This document shows, in pieces, positions 21,771-32,836 of a stretch of DNA of 64,000 nt. The position numbers were made by a program, and so were the translations under genes. Below the pieces are notes generated by a model. The model did not search any database. It was not told the DNA's origin and saw only the letters and a program-made list of their open reading frames with translations. Numbering within the stretch: the stretch's first letter is position 1; each line of letters opens with the position of its first letter. Where the stretch lies: NCBI GenBank assembly GCA_029891345.1, contig CM057000.1, positions 124,967,338 through 125,031,337 on the forward strand, written 5' to 3'. The DNA is from Dryococelus australis. Its lineage: Eukaryota > Arthropoda > Insecta > Phasmatodea > Phasmatidae.

Positions 21771-22783
21771 TAGTAAATAGTATGATAGTTCCCACCAACA
21801 CATACAATGATGCGAAGCACTATGTGAATACATAACAAGGTAAAACAGGCTCTGTACAGCTTCTGGCTCGGAGATGGCCTTGTGCTCTACATTACAATTT
21901 GTTTTCTATGCTACGCTGCATGCGCCCGAGTGTCAGCATCGCAGGATCCAACCTGGAGTTTCGGTCTGGTGTAGGCCAGTGCGTTGGCCCTATACACCTA
22001 CCTGATACCCAATATGGCGTCCTCCAGGCTGGCGATTATTTTATTTATACCCTTCATTACTCATTACCTAATTCTTCGACCTAACTGGTCACGCACAACA
22101 CTGCCAACACTACACACAACACCACACTAGCTGCAAGCGAACTTTCACTATAGGTAATGCCATTTCATTACCTCGCACTACCACCCCCTTCATCTTCCTA
22201 ATTACTCCTATTTTTATGCGAGGAAACTAACACTTTTTTCTGCTTCCAGAGAGATGACTGGCATCTGCAGCCGGGTGGCGCAGTTCTGTCCCCCGCCTCC
22301 AGGGTCGTGCTACTACAGTACGACCCTGGATACATTCCAGCAGCGGATCGACACATCTCATATCACTCTCATTAACCACACAAAGTCTATCTTAGCGAAC
22401 TAACAATAGCCCTACTTTCTCCAGCCCTAATCCAGTAAAGGAATTATTTTTATCCTCCGCGACTGTCGCGTAGTTTTCCCAGGCCCTCTCTGCTTTGCCT
22501 GGTTTTCTATGCCCCTTACTAGACCCTTCTTCTTTCGGGGTGTATGCATGGCTATAATTGCAGCCATGGCACCAGACAACCCTGCTCAGCCGCGATGCAT
22601 GCGCCCATTTTGTTAATTAAACCCGACCTAAGGCGTAAAGGGCTTGCCCTGAGAGGCATCCCATTCTCCAACCATCTTAGCTACTAACATGCATGCCGGA
22701 GGGCACACAGAACTGTGAAGGTGCTCAAGCTGGCGTAGCGGGATTTGGGGACTAGCCAGAAAGAAAAGAAAAAAGAAAAAAAG
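21771..22783 (+). other. LINE 3' non-coding region with hairpin and A-rich tail
   Basis: No coding sequence continues after ORF2. The region contains an 11-bp perfect inverted repeat (TCCAGGGTCGT at 22298-22308 and ACGACCCTGGA at 22320-22330) with an 11-base loop, and ends with an A-rich tract (22761-22783). A 3' hairpin may take part in template recognition by the element's own reverse transcriptase; that role is inferred. Confidence 0.6.
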
Positions 22784-22799
22784 TATTTTAATTAGAAAT

Positions 22800-24604
22800 T
22801 ATGAAAGAAATTTCGAAATAATTAATAGTATCATCAAATCGACTCTTTACTCCCCATGCCAGAAAATACACCAAAATTTTTGCACATTAATTTTCTTGGT
22901 GATGAGATTCAAGTTAACTTACATTGTCAATACAATCATATCGAAAAAATGCAAAAACTATCTATTGTCATAGTTCGTGAAAAATTTGAGCAAAGTGATA
23001 TCAAAATTTTGCAACAAATATTGATAATACATAGTTTTAAAATATCCACTTATATTCTGGGAAGGAGAGGCTGTATATCTTTTCAAAAAGTGGAACAACG
23101 TTCGTCGGGGAACATTTTTTTTTTCCAGAAGAAATCAATTGATACAAGTATTCAAACAAGTTTCAACCAAAACGCAAAATTATAATTATATGGTTGTCAT
23201 TAAATTTAAATGATCCTAGTGGTCAAAATCCAGGAAAATATAATGCACCCACGATGAATGGAGTATCGATTGTCATAGTTGATGAACGATTTGAACAACG
23301 CGATATCAAAATTATTCGCAGAAACATCACAGTTCATACTATATAAGATACACATCGAACGCTTTACAATATCCACTTATATTCTGGGAAGGAGAAGATG
23401 AATATAATTTCAAGAGGCGAAACAACATTCGCCGGGATCAGCTATATTCACAACATATGATATTGAGGTTAACATCCAGGAATATATAATGCACCAACGA
23501 TTAATACAGTTTCGAGTGTCATAGTTGGTAAACAATTTTAACATTGTGATCAAAAAATAATGTGGAAAAAAAACACAGTTCAAACCATACAAGACAATCA
23601 TCGCTCATACGATGCTTTACAATATCCATTTATATTCTGAGAAGGAGAGGATGGATAATGGTATGTTATAATGCTTTGCTTTTGGTAGGTTGGATCCCGA
23701 TAGGTGGCGCTGTAGTCTTACTTAAATATTTATAGGCCGATTTTGCTCATACGCATTGAGGAGGCAAAACATGAACACGCACTACACTAACTGAAGAGGT
23801 ACAGACACAAAATCGAAAATCACATAGCGCGATCATATGATAATCACGTGAACGCCGAACAGATGCTAACAGACAATTTTGTTTTTTGTTATTAAAAAAG
23901 AGTAAAATTCCAGAGATACCACAGTCAAGCATCGGTTGACGTACCCGATGTAATAGAGAGGACGTATTGTGAATGCAAAAAAGAACGTGCACACAAGATC
24001 AAGAAGCACACGGCATGATCATTAGATAAGCACGTGCACGCCAAACAGATTCGAATAGGCAATCATGCTCAGAAACAACACAGTTCAAGCCATACAAGAA
24101 ACACATCGCTCATACGACGATTTACAATATACAATTATAATCTGGGAAGGAGAGAAATTAATACCATTTCAATTATAAACAAAAAAAAAAAAAAAAACAA
24201 TAACTGCTGCTGAAACTGAAAAAAAAAAAAAAAAAGACTGAGCTTATATGCATATTGGATAATTACACATGAGTTTTGTCATTGTCAACAATTACGCATG
24301 AAAAATCATTTAATAAGCTGCGTTGAATGTTTAATTACAGATTTACTATGTCAAATCTATGTAATTATAACATGTAAAATATAATACTTTTATATGTAAA
24401 ACCAATTATCTTTACGAGACACAATATACAACATTTGTGCCTAATTTACTATGACATACAGTGCACATGACATTTACACTTCATGTGTTAAATTTCGCAT
24501 TTAAAATTTAAATACAAAAGATGGCATTATATTCATATTCATTATGGATTTCTAAAAAAAAAAAAAAAAAAAAAGGCGGAACAACGTTCGCCGGGATCAG
24601 CTTG
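22800..24604 (+). mobile_element. Helitron fragments with repeated 3' ends
   Basis: The block TCCACTTATATTCTGGGAAG occurs at about 23044, 23371, 23623 (CATTTATATTCTGAGAAGG) and 24126. Hairpin-like 3' ends follow three of them: GTGGAACAACGTTCGTCGGG (about 23088), GGCGAAACAACATTCGCCGG (23416, then CTAT) and GGCGGAACAACGTTCGCCGG (24575, then CTTG at 24601). The CCCGATAGGTGGCGCTG unit sits at 23698. The last part aligns with 10900-11525. It looks like nested or end-to-end non-autonomous copies. The frame at 22856-23185 lies inside this repeat and is not a gene. Confidence 0.7.
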
Positions 24605-25522
24605 TATTTGTATAAGTTTTTTAAAAACAGTGTTTACAATACAGGGTTTTTGAAAACTTACAAGACATTTTCGTTCGTGATTCATTCTGAAAATGAGGTG
24701 CAATATACGAAGCTTAACTTTGTTGCTGAAGGAGATATCCGCCCTTGAAAATCAAGTACCTTATTTAAACTGCGTTTATCGGGAATGTCATAAGCTGCTT
24801 GAAATTAAATCGCGATTCACAGAACAAAGTGTTGTGATTTTGGCACGTCAAAGGCGCGACATGTCATTGCTGTGACCCTTCATGTGAAAATTTAGCACTT
24901 GAATTTACGTTTCCTTTTCTCTGACGAAACCACCAATACACAATTTAATGTAAAGTCGAAGTTTAGACAATTGAACATCGGTTCTGCGAGCTTCGTAAAA
25001 TTGTGTATCTTGTTATGTAAGTAATTTTGATATTATCCACGGATACATTTTACGTACTTTTTTTTTTAATAGGCTTAAAATTTATATTAAAAGTTTATTT
25101 CAAAGCGAAAAACTCATTTGTTTACTTTATTAAAATATGCCAATTCATTAAATTCCTCTTCACATTATATTTGTTTGCTATTAATTTAATTTGAGATGAG
25201 CTTTGTTTAGTATACCGAGATTAAAATCAATCTACAATAAAATAACGCACGTTCCACATGACCTCTGTTAAATTCTCGCAAAATGGCTGCTTGATTTTGA
25301 TTTAAAAAAAACTTTTCAAAATCCTAAAGTCAAAGAGTGCTAGACTTTACCTTTGACAGTTCCATTGTGTCAAGCTCCAGAATAAACAACAAGTCGGAAA
25401 GCAAACGAAAAGTCAAATGTTAAAGTTTCCAATTGTGTTACGAACGGCCTTTAAGCGCATCGTCGGGCGTCATAAGTACCCGTCATTCGTGTGGCGCCAA
25501 ATATTAGCCGTCGTGACTGCAG
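24605..25522. other. No gene seen
   Basis: AT-rich sequence between the Helitron and the TIR element. Short frames (24693-24875) have no recognised family. Confidence 0.5.
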
Positions 25523-25740
25523 GGTCCCGTTTCACAAAATTACAATTTTACAAGTTATTAGTTGCAAGTTACAAGTACTGCAATCCTCGAGTACTTGTAA
25601 ATTCCGTTTCACGAGCAGCAATAATATCTACAAGGGCTTGTAATTTGTGTTTCCTGAGAAGTTTCGGTACATTAGTAAATACTAGTTCTTCTCTACAAGT
25701 GTGCTTGTTTATTTTACAAGTAAATAAAGTGCCGAAATCA

Positions 25741-25960
25741 AATGAATATAAATTGACTGCACTGGACAAGGTCAGAGAGACTAAAGATGTCTTGTTTGGT
25801 GTTTTTTTCAGATAAATTAACGATGCCAGAAAAATTATAAAGATGGGAGAATATTCCAAACAGTGTGATGGCTTTTGACCGAAAATTTCGGGAATGAGAC
25901 GTAACCTAAAAAGCAATGCATTTTAGACAAATTGAAGAAAAAATAGATTGGTAAGAATTG
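25741..25960 (+). pseudogene. Myb/SANT-like (zeste-type) DNA-binding domain remnant
   Basis: The frame reads L-T-A-L-D-K-V-R-E-T-K-D-V-L-F-G-V-F. A +1 shift then gives D-K-L-T-M-P-E-K-L and R-W-E-N-I, then V-M-A-F-D. This matches the arthropod pattern E.k.vLfG.fs..lt...K..kW.ei......g found in zeste/Adf-like and transposon-linked Myb domains: three helices with conserved tryptophan. One frameshift and a stop make it dead. In Harbinger elements such a protein assists the nuclease; here it may instead be unrelated to the element. Confidence 0.5.
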
Positions 25961-27299
25961 AAACAATATTTTGCTACATTAGAGATATTTTATGTTGGGT
26001 ACAATCACTAAAAATAAAATAACTACAATCATTTTAGCTGATATGAGTGAAGACACACATTTATGTAGAAGTTTTTTTTTTATATTTTGTCTTGCATGAT
26101 ACTTTTCTCTGTCGATGATGAGATGGATTTACCATGACGTGTGCCATGTTTCCCCCAAGCCCATTTGACAGCCGCTGCGCCAAAAATGTGCGCAGCTGGG
26201 ATGCGCACTCGACGAGCGGAGCAGTTAAGTACATTGCAACGCAAGTGTGGACACAACGCATTGCAGATGTTAGCACGTGGCGTGAGAGCACCCGCTGCAG
26301 CGCAAGGATATAAAAGTAGATCTTTATTTTCAGTGCTATATTTTATTTGGGGTTTTGCTTGTGATTTGTAAACACGAATGTCCACGTGTTTACGTAAAAC
26401 GTGCAAGGAAATAACCCCAGTGTATTACAGTGGCATTAAAGTTTGTTTTTCAGTGTTTTGTTATGTACCATTCGCAACATGTGCCATCCTCACCTAATTC
26501 ACCCAAATGTAAACAGTATCCTTTATTCAATGTTATTTATAAGAGCTATTCACATATGTTCCAGCACAAGGCAAGGAACGTAGAGTGTTAATATGTACTT
26601 ACACTGTTGAGAAAGTAGTTCCACGCGGGCCGCCGGCCCGCTAAGAGCGGCAGGCGTACCGCGCCATGAGTCAGTCAGCTGCAAGCATCTAGGGGTGTGG
26701 TTGTGCGTTACCGCAGCTCCGGTTTCGCGCGCTCGGGCAGCATCCAAAATTTGTCTTCAATCATTTAATATCCATAGCAACTTTAATTTACCGGAACCGT
26801 TGTTCATTAGCAGCCCGAGACACCTTCCTCCTCTTCACCTTTGCTTGCATCGCCTGGGGAAGTGTAAAACTTGCACCTAATTTTTATCGGCTTCGCGCCA
26901 TTTTTTTCTACAGCGTTGCCTAACTGGGGGGTTGTGAAGCCGTGAAGTGTATTTTGTATGTAAAGTGTAGGCCAGAGGGCCCTGTTAAATAAACGGCTTA
27001 GTTACGCATTCAGAACTGGTCATGTGGACATTATTTCGTGACTTTCGGGATCTTCAGGACACGGGCCTTTAAAATACCCGCACCTTTTTACCTAGTGTAC
27101 CAGTATGAATTTTTCTTTTATTCGTTAATGTGCAAGTATCGTGTGTGTAACGTAGGCGTGTTACTAGCTTATAAGTCACTGCACCAACTCAACTTAAAAA
27201 TATTCGGCGAGCTTTTGTATGCATTAATACTACATAACATGGGTGTGTGAGCTGACCCGAACAGGCCACTGCGCTGTACGCACTTGGAATATTTTTTTA

Positions 27300-27472
27300 T
27301 GGTGCATTTACAAGGAGCGGCTGTCCAGGATTGCATTGGTCGTCGGCCGAACGACCCTGGGGGAAAATTCCTCTCTACCGACTTCACACGACATCGTCCA
27401 GTGATGTCTAAGATTTCACCGCTCCTCAAATCCTGCCTTTAACCACTGAGGCACCACGGCGCCACGTAAACC
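27300..27472 (-). repeat. SINE-like fragment with tRNA-like head
   Basis: The minus strand reads GTGGCGCCGTGGTGCCTCAG then TGGTTAAAGG, resembling the 5' half of a tRNA with an A box, followed by about 150 bp of body. The B box is weak. Sequence differs from the SINE family at 14901, so it would be another family. Low confidence. Confidence 0.35.
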
Positions 27473-28220
27473 ATTAACATAAACTGGAGATATTAAGCTC
27501 CGGGGTTTATATGTTAGCGAAGCCATTACACACAAAAACCAAAATTACAGCCACTCTTAACCTAGATGCTCTTTGGCGTCTCTGATAACTAAGTTAATTA
27601 TGCTTGTTTAATCTTCTTCTGAATTGCTAATGAAAATCTGTGTTTATGATTCACAGAAACAATGTATGAGAGATACTATTTGTATTGAATTAGATGCCAA
27701 ACAAGCCATTATTAATAACTTTTAAAAATTTCTACCCATCTTTACATTCTTGTAAGAAAATGATTATTTTTTACAGGTGTTTAGAACAGGTTTGTAGATT
27801 CGTGAAACCGAACTAGTTATATCTATTCAAAAACTCACTTGTAACGTGTAGAAATTGACTTGTAGATACTAGTAAACACTTGTAGGTTTGTGAAAAACAA
27901 GTTTTTTTTACAACTCACGAGTTACAAGTCATTTCACTTGTAACTTGTAGATTTGTAGTTTTGTGAAATGGGCCCCAGCCCGCTGTGCGACAGACAAGGT
28001 GGCTGACGCCCGAGTAATAATCTTAAATCGTATATGTCCGTTTACGAAAAAATTACGGGTTCTATAAAACGAATTTATGTACAAATTTAAATTTAGTGTA
28101 AGTACAAGTAAAGGGAAACGTTTCGATTTACCCCCACGATCATAATAAAACAATAAACACAACTTATGTGATAACTGTGGATTTTTTTATCTACACTTTT
28201 ACACAGCACACTTTCAAGTT

Positions 28221-28325
28221 GCGTGCGTAGCTCAGTGGCAGTCATGGCCGAGCAGCGGCGGAGTTAACATCGTGTCCGGTGTGCGGAGTTCGGTTCCGAC
28301 ACGAGTGGTAATAGTTCCATATAAG
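28221..28325 (+). repeat. tRNA-like sequence (SINE head or tRNA pseudogene)
   Basis: CGTAGCTCAGTGGC is a good A box and GGAGTTCGGTTCCGACACG a good B box, but they are about 55 bases apart and the arms do not fold into a standard cloverleaf. It lies just upstream of the second LINE and could be a SINE head or a tRNA-derived promoter. Not a functional tRNA. Confidence 0.4.
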
Positions 28326-28384
28326 TGTCAGTCACGTCTAGGTTTGTCCAATATGTCTCATGTGTGCGTGAACACTTTGTGTAT

Positions 28385-29131
28385 CATGTTTACCAAACGA
28401 CCTTCTGCCATGGAAATACATGAATAGATTGATGCGTTTTTAAATGTAACAGAAGATCTAATTGACGCTATCCAACTCAATGGGCACCAGAACTGTTTGT
28501 TTTTAAAACTTTTTTCTTCTGGATCTTGTAAAGCGATGCTACGTCGCACCAACGGCCAGTCAACTTTAGTCACCAGCAGACCAGGAAAGGATCAACGTCA
28601 CCATCGAAAAAGCCTTCGACAACTTGAAACTGGTAAGAATTCGAAATTTACCTGTAGAAATAGACAACCAAAAAATGCAGACGGAGTTAGTGAAGTATGG
28701 TCGACTTGTTACATTGCAAGAAGAAATATGGAATCATAAATACTAATTCCAAGTAAAAATGGGTGTATGCAAGGCGAAGATGGAAATTAAAAAAAAAAGA
28801 CATACCATCTTACATTTCAGTTGACGGCTTTCGGGCTGTAATGATATATCTCGGACAACCACGAACGTGCAGTTACTGCCAGTCTCCTACTCATGAAAGA
28901 ATTTTGTGTCCTAGTTTGCAAGAAAAGGACGCACGTGCAATATGCCGCTGGGAGATGGATATGGCAACGGAAAATCTCGCAGCTGACACGCCTGCACTGT
29001 CCACCCCAGTCCAGCACTCTCCCCTCAAGCGGATTACCCTCCACTATGCAGACGCGAGCAGCAAGGTACAATACAAACATCTGTTGGTGACTCATCTTCA
29101 GAGCATGCCGTCAACCTCAACACCTCAGTGA
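28385..29131 (+). pseudogene. LINE-2 ORF1 with single zinc knuckle
   Basis: Frames from 28385 give a region ending L-N-G-H-Q-N-C-L-F-L-K, then V-R-I-R-N-L-P-V-E-I-D-N-type sequence. The 28763-29131 frame gives G-F-R-A-V-M-I-Y-L-G-Q-P-R-T-C-S-Y-C-Q-S-P-T-H-E-R-I-L-C (GQP.TC..C...H....C knuckle), then a polar tail. This arrangement (RRM-like region, then GQP-CCHC) is common for ORF1 of arthropod non-LTR elements. At least two frameshifts and a stop are present. Confidence 0.65.
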
Positions 29132-29721
29132 CCGCGCCACTCCAGATACACACGGAGACAGCCCTAAATACTGTTACTGCTCGCGCAGGGCTACCACCAC
29201 ACACATAGGATGTCTCGCCTCCACACATTCCATTGTCCCCTGGTTCGTGGGTAGACAGCATGGACGTGGAGAGCATAAACAATGCAACCACACGACAGGA
29301 GCATGGAACAACTGCGGATGAAAATATGTCCGTAAGAGAAAAGCGACCTTACGAACGCGATTCCCGGGCAAAAGAGTAAGTTCTGTTCGCAAAGTGAAGG
29401 TGTTATCGCAGAGTGAAGAATCCCAGCCACAGGACAGGCAGGAATCTTTGGAACCAGCAAAGGCCGTTATAAACAAAATGTGTGCCTCTAGACAAAGACG
29501 TCCTGATAACTCAGCGAACTAGCAATGCGACCGGCACATGTGTGCATCCCCACCTGTTTTTGTCCACTTTTCCTTTCCTTCTCTCTGATACTATCACTAC
29601 ATTTTTTAGGTACACATGATAGCGTTATTGACAATTTTAACTTTAAATGTTTGTGCAGTTTCGGCCAGTGCGCGCTTGGTGGCGCTACAGACACTGATTT
29701 GAACGCAGGCAGTTGATAAAG

Positions 29722-30290
29722 CATTCATACAAAACGTAGCGATTCAAGATTTTACAGGGTTTCATACCTTCAATGTGTATACAAACGTTGGCGTTCGGGG
29801 ACGGGGGACAGCGAATATTACACGTGCGGAGCTGGAACTTGAAGACCTGCGCTACCACCCGTCAGGCCGAGTGATGTCAGGACGAATAAACGATGTGTCG
29901 CTAGTCAATGTTTATGCTCCCTCCGGCTCCCAAGAGAGATATGAAAGAAACCAGTTTTTCTACGTGGATTTGATTGCGTTTTTCATCCACCCTGTAATCA
30001 GTTCATACTCGGTGGAGACTTCAACTGCATAGTTCACCCCCATGGTCATCGGGGTGACATTTATCTTACTAACACTGCCCTATATACTTTAATCACTCGC
30101 TTATACTTGTGTGGTGTTGCATCTAACTTCCAAGACATACATTACACCTGTGTGACTTCACAGAGTCGGTCTAGGATTGACCGATTCTACGTGAAAAAAA
30201 CAGCATATACATAAGGTGCATCGATATGACGTTCTTCCGGTAGCTTTCAGCGATCACTCTGCAGTGATATTTACGTATGAAAAGTTCGCG
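29722..30290 (+). pseudogene. LINE-2 endonuclease domain
   Basis: The 29775-30032 frame starts with N-V-G-V-R-G-R-G-T-A-N-I-T, then P-S-G-R-V and SLVNVYAPSGS, followed by the N-Q-F-F helix. A frameshift near 30000 leads into G-G-D-F-N-C-I (catalytic Asp/Asn), then SQSRSRIDRFYV, and a decayed F-S-D-H-S-A-V box near 30248. All catalytic landmarks of the APE-like nuclease are visible, but in three frames. The N-terminal part of the domain, before 29722, is not readable. Confidence 0.75.
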
Positions 30291-30316
30291 ATTGTAACAC
30301 GGTTTGGCAGAGGGAC

Positions 30317-30730
30317 GTGGCATCTTTATTAGACCGTTCAGAAGTAAAAGAGGACTTCCTAGCTAATTGGGTACGTCGGCATAGCAAGAAATACCAGTTC
30401 CCCTCTGTGGCGATGTGGTGGGATATGTGTGTAAAACCGAATGTCATGAGACTCTTTAAAAGGCATGCGTACCGACTGGCAGAAGAACGAAGGGGAACAC
30501 GTGCATTCTACGAACGCATGCTACACGAACTTCACATGCAGGCAAACAATGGTGCACACGTAACTCCACGTATTAGAGACACGAAACAGAAGCTTATGCA
30601 CTTATTGAGTGAACAGTTTAGAAATGGTCATATTATGATAAATGATAAAAGTCTATTCGCAGAAGAGAAATTTAGCATGTTTAGTCTCATTGAGAAACAA
30701 CAGCAAACACGATGCAAGGTTATCAACTAG
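30317..30730 (+). pseudogene. LINE-2 linker between endonuclease and RT
   Basis: A 137-residue open stretch, one of the longest in the element, is highly charged and helical: W-W-D-M-C-V-K-P, then R-L-A-E-E-R-R-G-T-R-A-F and T-K-Q-K-L-M-H-L-L-S-E-Q-F. It corresponds to the helical connector that precedes RT in many APE-type LINEs. It lacks catalytic motifs. It is in a different frame from the endonuclease. Confidence 0.55.
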
Positions 30731-30979
30731 CTTACTGACAGTGATGGCGCTATTATTCGGGACCGGTAGGAAATAGTGCAAACGCTTTGCAGTTACTTTG
30801 CAAATTTATACTCGAAACAAGACACGGGCGATGCTCTTCTTCCATCGGTTTTACAGGATTGTGAAAACAGAGTTAACTAGGAAAGCAAGACGGGCATGGA
30901 GGCGCCATGTTTAGATGCGGAAGTTAATAAAATAATATAGTAATTTCCATGAAAAAAATCTCCGGTTAACCAAGGGATT

Positions 30980-31660
30980 GTCAGATATTATCGGTCCAGT
31001 ACGTTCCATTTTACAAGACCCTAAGGGACGCTCGATTACTTTCGTCAATACAACACACTAAAATGGCCACATTGAGTATTGATATGGATAAGGCATTCGA
31101 TAGAGTCGATCATAAATTTTTACTTCATGTTATGCATCATTTCCAGCCAATGCAGTTTAGTGAGTGCGGATGGTGTGTACCGGAATTTGGTCACGGCTGT
31201 TGGCTAACTGATTCCTTACCCCACCTATTAAGATCGAGAGTTCAGTTCAACAAGGATGCCCGCCATCCAAGATTTTATTTACTATCGCCATTGAACCTCT
31301 CTGCAGAATGCTCAGTGCCCGCTTGCAAGGATTCCCTGTAGCGAACCTGTCCTTTAAATTAAATGCCTATGCTGATGACATCACGTGTGTCGTTAGTTCA
31401 GAGCGGGAAATTAAAGAGACAGCAGAATGCCTGGACCATTACCGCAGTGTCTCCAATCTGTGAGTGAATGCTAACAAAACTGCCGTATTGGAGCTCAGTG
31501 CTACCAGCGAGCCATTTGACGACGTTTTTCCCTTTTGGAGAGCCGAAACGGTGAAAATATTGATGATATACTTCCATGCAGACGCCACTCATATGTTGCA
31601 TTATAATTGGAACATGACAATAAATAAGCTCCATGCTCGTCAAGAGAAATGAATTATCGT
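30980..31660 (+). pseudogene. LINE-2 reverse transcriptase, shortened
   Basis: 31063-31341 begins LSIDMDKAFDRVDHKFL (RT block A with its catalytic Asp). After a frameshift, block B (I-R-Q-G-C-P-P) and the L-F-T-I-A-I-E-P-L segment follow near 31245-31300, then LNAYADDITCVVSS with intact YADD at about 31366-31390, then the thumb region with N-A-N-K-T-A-V-L-E-L. The fingers region that should lie before block A is reduced to a few residues, so a deletion is likely. Confidence 0.75.
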
Positions 31661-32690
31661 CATACAAATATTATACAGAGGGTTACTTTAATAAATGTAT
31701 TCTTACTTGCGAAGCTGTGGTATGTGTCCCATATATCCCTACTACCACATCAACAAAGTGCACAAATACTACAGATTGTTGACCACATGTTGTGGAAATC
31801 TTATATATTTAAATTGTTTAGGCCGCAACTTTATCTTTCCTTGCAAGACGGAGGCCTGAGTCTTATAAGTCACGTTTTGAAGTGTGAAGCCTTATATCAT
31901 CAGTCTTCAGCCATTGCAACAATTCTGCGCCCAGCGGACATTTACGCAGCATTACATAAAATGATGTGGTCTGAAGTTAGACGCATGCCACTTCAATATC
32001 GTCAGGCAAAGGAAGCGCTCGCAACTCTAGTAGAACACTTACAGGAAGGGACAGTTGCAAAAGCGAGATATTTGTACATTCGGGCTTCCAAAATGTCGCC
32101 AGTCATACCATCTGTTGTGAATCGCACCTCAACCATCCACTGGAGGCGCCCATGGAAAATACTTGCTGATCCTAACCTTTCCTCGGATCTTTGAGCTGCA
32201 GCATTCGGCTTCTACAATAATATCGTGGCAACTCAGCAGCGTAAATACAGCATTCACCTGACAGCTGACCCTGCATGTCCGCTGTGTGGCAACACTGACA
32301 CGGCCTTTCATGGAGTAATTTCCTGTGTTTATGGAGCTCTCAGCGACACGCACATGCTTCATTGCGATTTCTTCACCTTCCCCTCAGTACGACAAGAGCT
32401 GCGGCCTGGTTTTCACTTCATGCGATCGGTTTTTTGGTGGACCATTCGACACCGGTGACAGTTCAAGACTATGTCCAGCTTCTTCGTCAAGATAGGTGGA
32501 ACATGGCTCGGCGAGGCACATTACGTCAGTGGTACAGCAATTTTTATTTTCATTTTGACGTTTACGCCTATAGGAAGGGCGTGTATATTACCGAGGTTGG
32601 GTGTACACCGTGCGCTGCCAACCCCTCGGTCCTTACAAGTGTACGCCTTAATGTTCCGATAGTAATATTTGATAGGTGGTAGTGTTATAG
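31649..32690 (+). pseudogene. LINE-2 C-terminal region with zinc-binding cluster
   Basis: A 181-residue frame (31649-32194) continues after RT with RVTLINVFLLAKLWYVSHI and Q-D-G-G-L-S-L-I, the typical post-RT segment (..r...i.t..lsklwY...i...l, then GGl.l). A stop at 32192 separates it from 32225-32458, with C-P-L-C-G-N-T-D-T-A-F-H-G-V-I-S-C (CX2CX7HX4C), a zinc-binding cluster common at LINE C-termini. The final part shifts frame again before 32682. Confidence 0.7.
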
Positions 32691-32836
32691 GTTAGTGTCC
32701 CGTGTCGGAGTGTACGCCGTGCGCTGCCAACCCGCGGTCCTTACAAGTGTACGCCTTAATGTTCCGATATTAATAGTTGATAGGTGGTAGTGTTATAGGT
32801 CAGTGTCCCGTGTCGGAGTGTACGCCGTGCGCTGAT
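32600..32836 (+). repeat. 108-bp tandem repeat in LINE-2 3' end
   Basis: GTGTACRCCGTGCGCTGCC begins at 32601, 32710 and (as GTGTACGCCGTGCGCTGATC) at 32818, giving periods of 109 and 108 bp. Between are shared phrases: CCTTACAAGTGTACGCC, AATGTTCCGATA and GATAGGTGGTAGTGTTATAG. Two full units and a partial one are present. A TA-rich run (32860-32885) follows and may be the element tail. Confidence 0.85.

Larger units (their letters stand above)
16526..22783 (+). mobile_element. Jockey-like non-LTR retrotransposon, broken
   Basis: ORF1 (16526-17815 plus 18766-19005) carries three gag-like zinc knuckles. ORF2 (about 19021-21770) carries an APE endonuclease and a reverse transcriptase in the Jockey order. 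A non-coding 3' region follows, containing a perfect 11-bp hairpin (22298-22330), and the element ends in an A-rich tail (GAAAGAAAAGAAAAAAG, about 22761-22783). Stops and frameshifts are scattered, and ORF1 holds a 950-bp insertion. The 5' limit is not defined; 16260-16525 may be 5' UTR. Confidence 0.85.
25523..27975. mobile_element. TIR DNA transposon remnant with Myb/SANT-like coding
   Basis: The left end GGTCCCGTTTCACAAAATTA and the right end (reverse complement) GGGCCCATTTCACAAAACTA form inverted repeats that continue, with ACAAGTTA-type phrases repeated many times, for about 150 bp on each side. CAG on both sides (25520-25522 and 27976-27978) could be a 3-bp target duplication. The interior has a broken Myb/SANT-like domain (25741-25960), an unexplained segment 26100-27010, and a SINE-like piece near 27300-27470. 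A PIF/Harbinger-type origin is suggested by the 3-bp duplication and accompanying Myb-like protein, but no DDE nuclease was found. Confidence 0.6.

Noticed and set aside
22856-23185. 109-residue frame starting MPENTPKFLH
   Set aside because: Lies within repeated Helitron sequence, with its 3' half formed by the TATATTCTGGGAAGG module; no domain.
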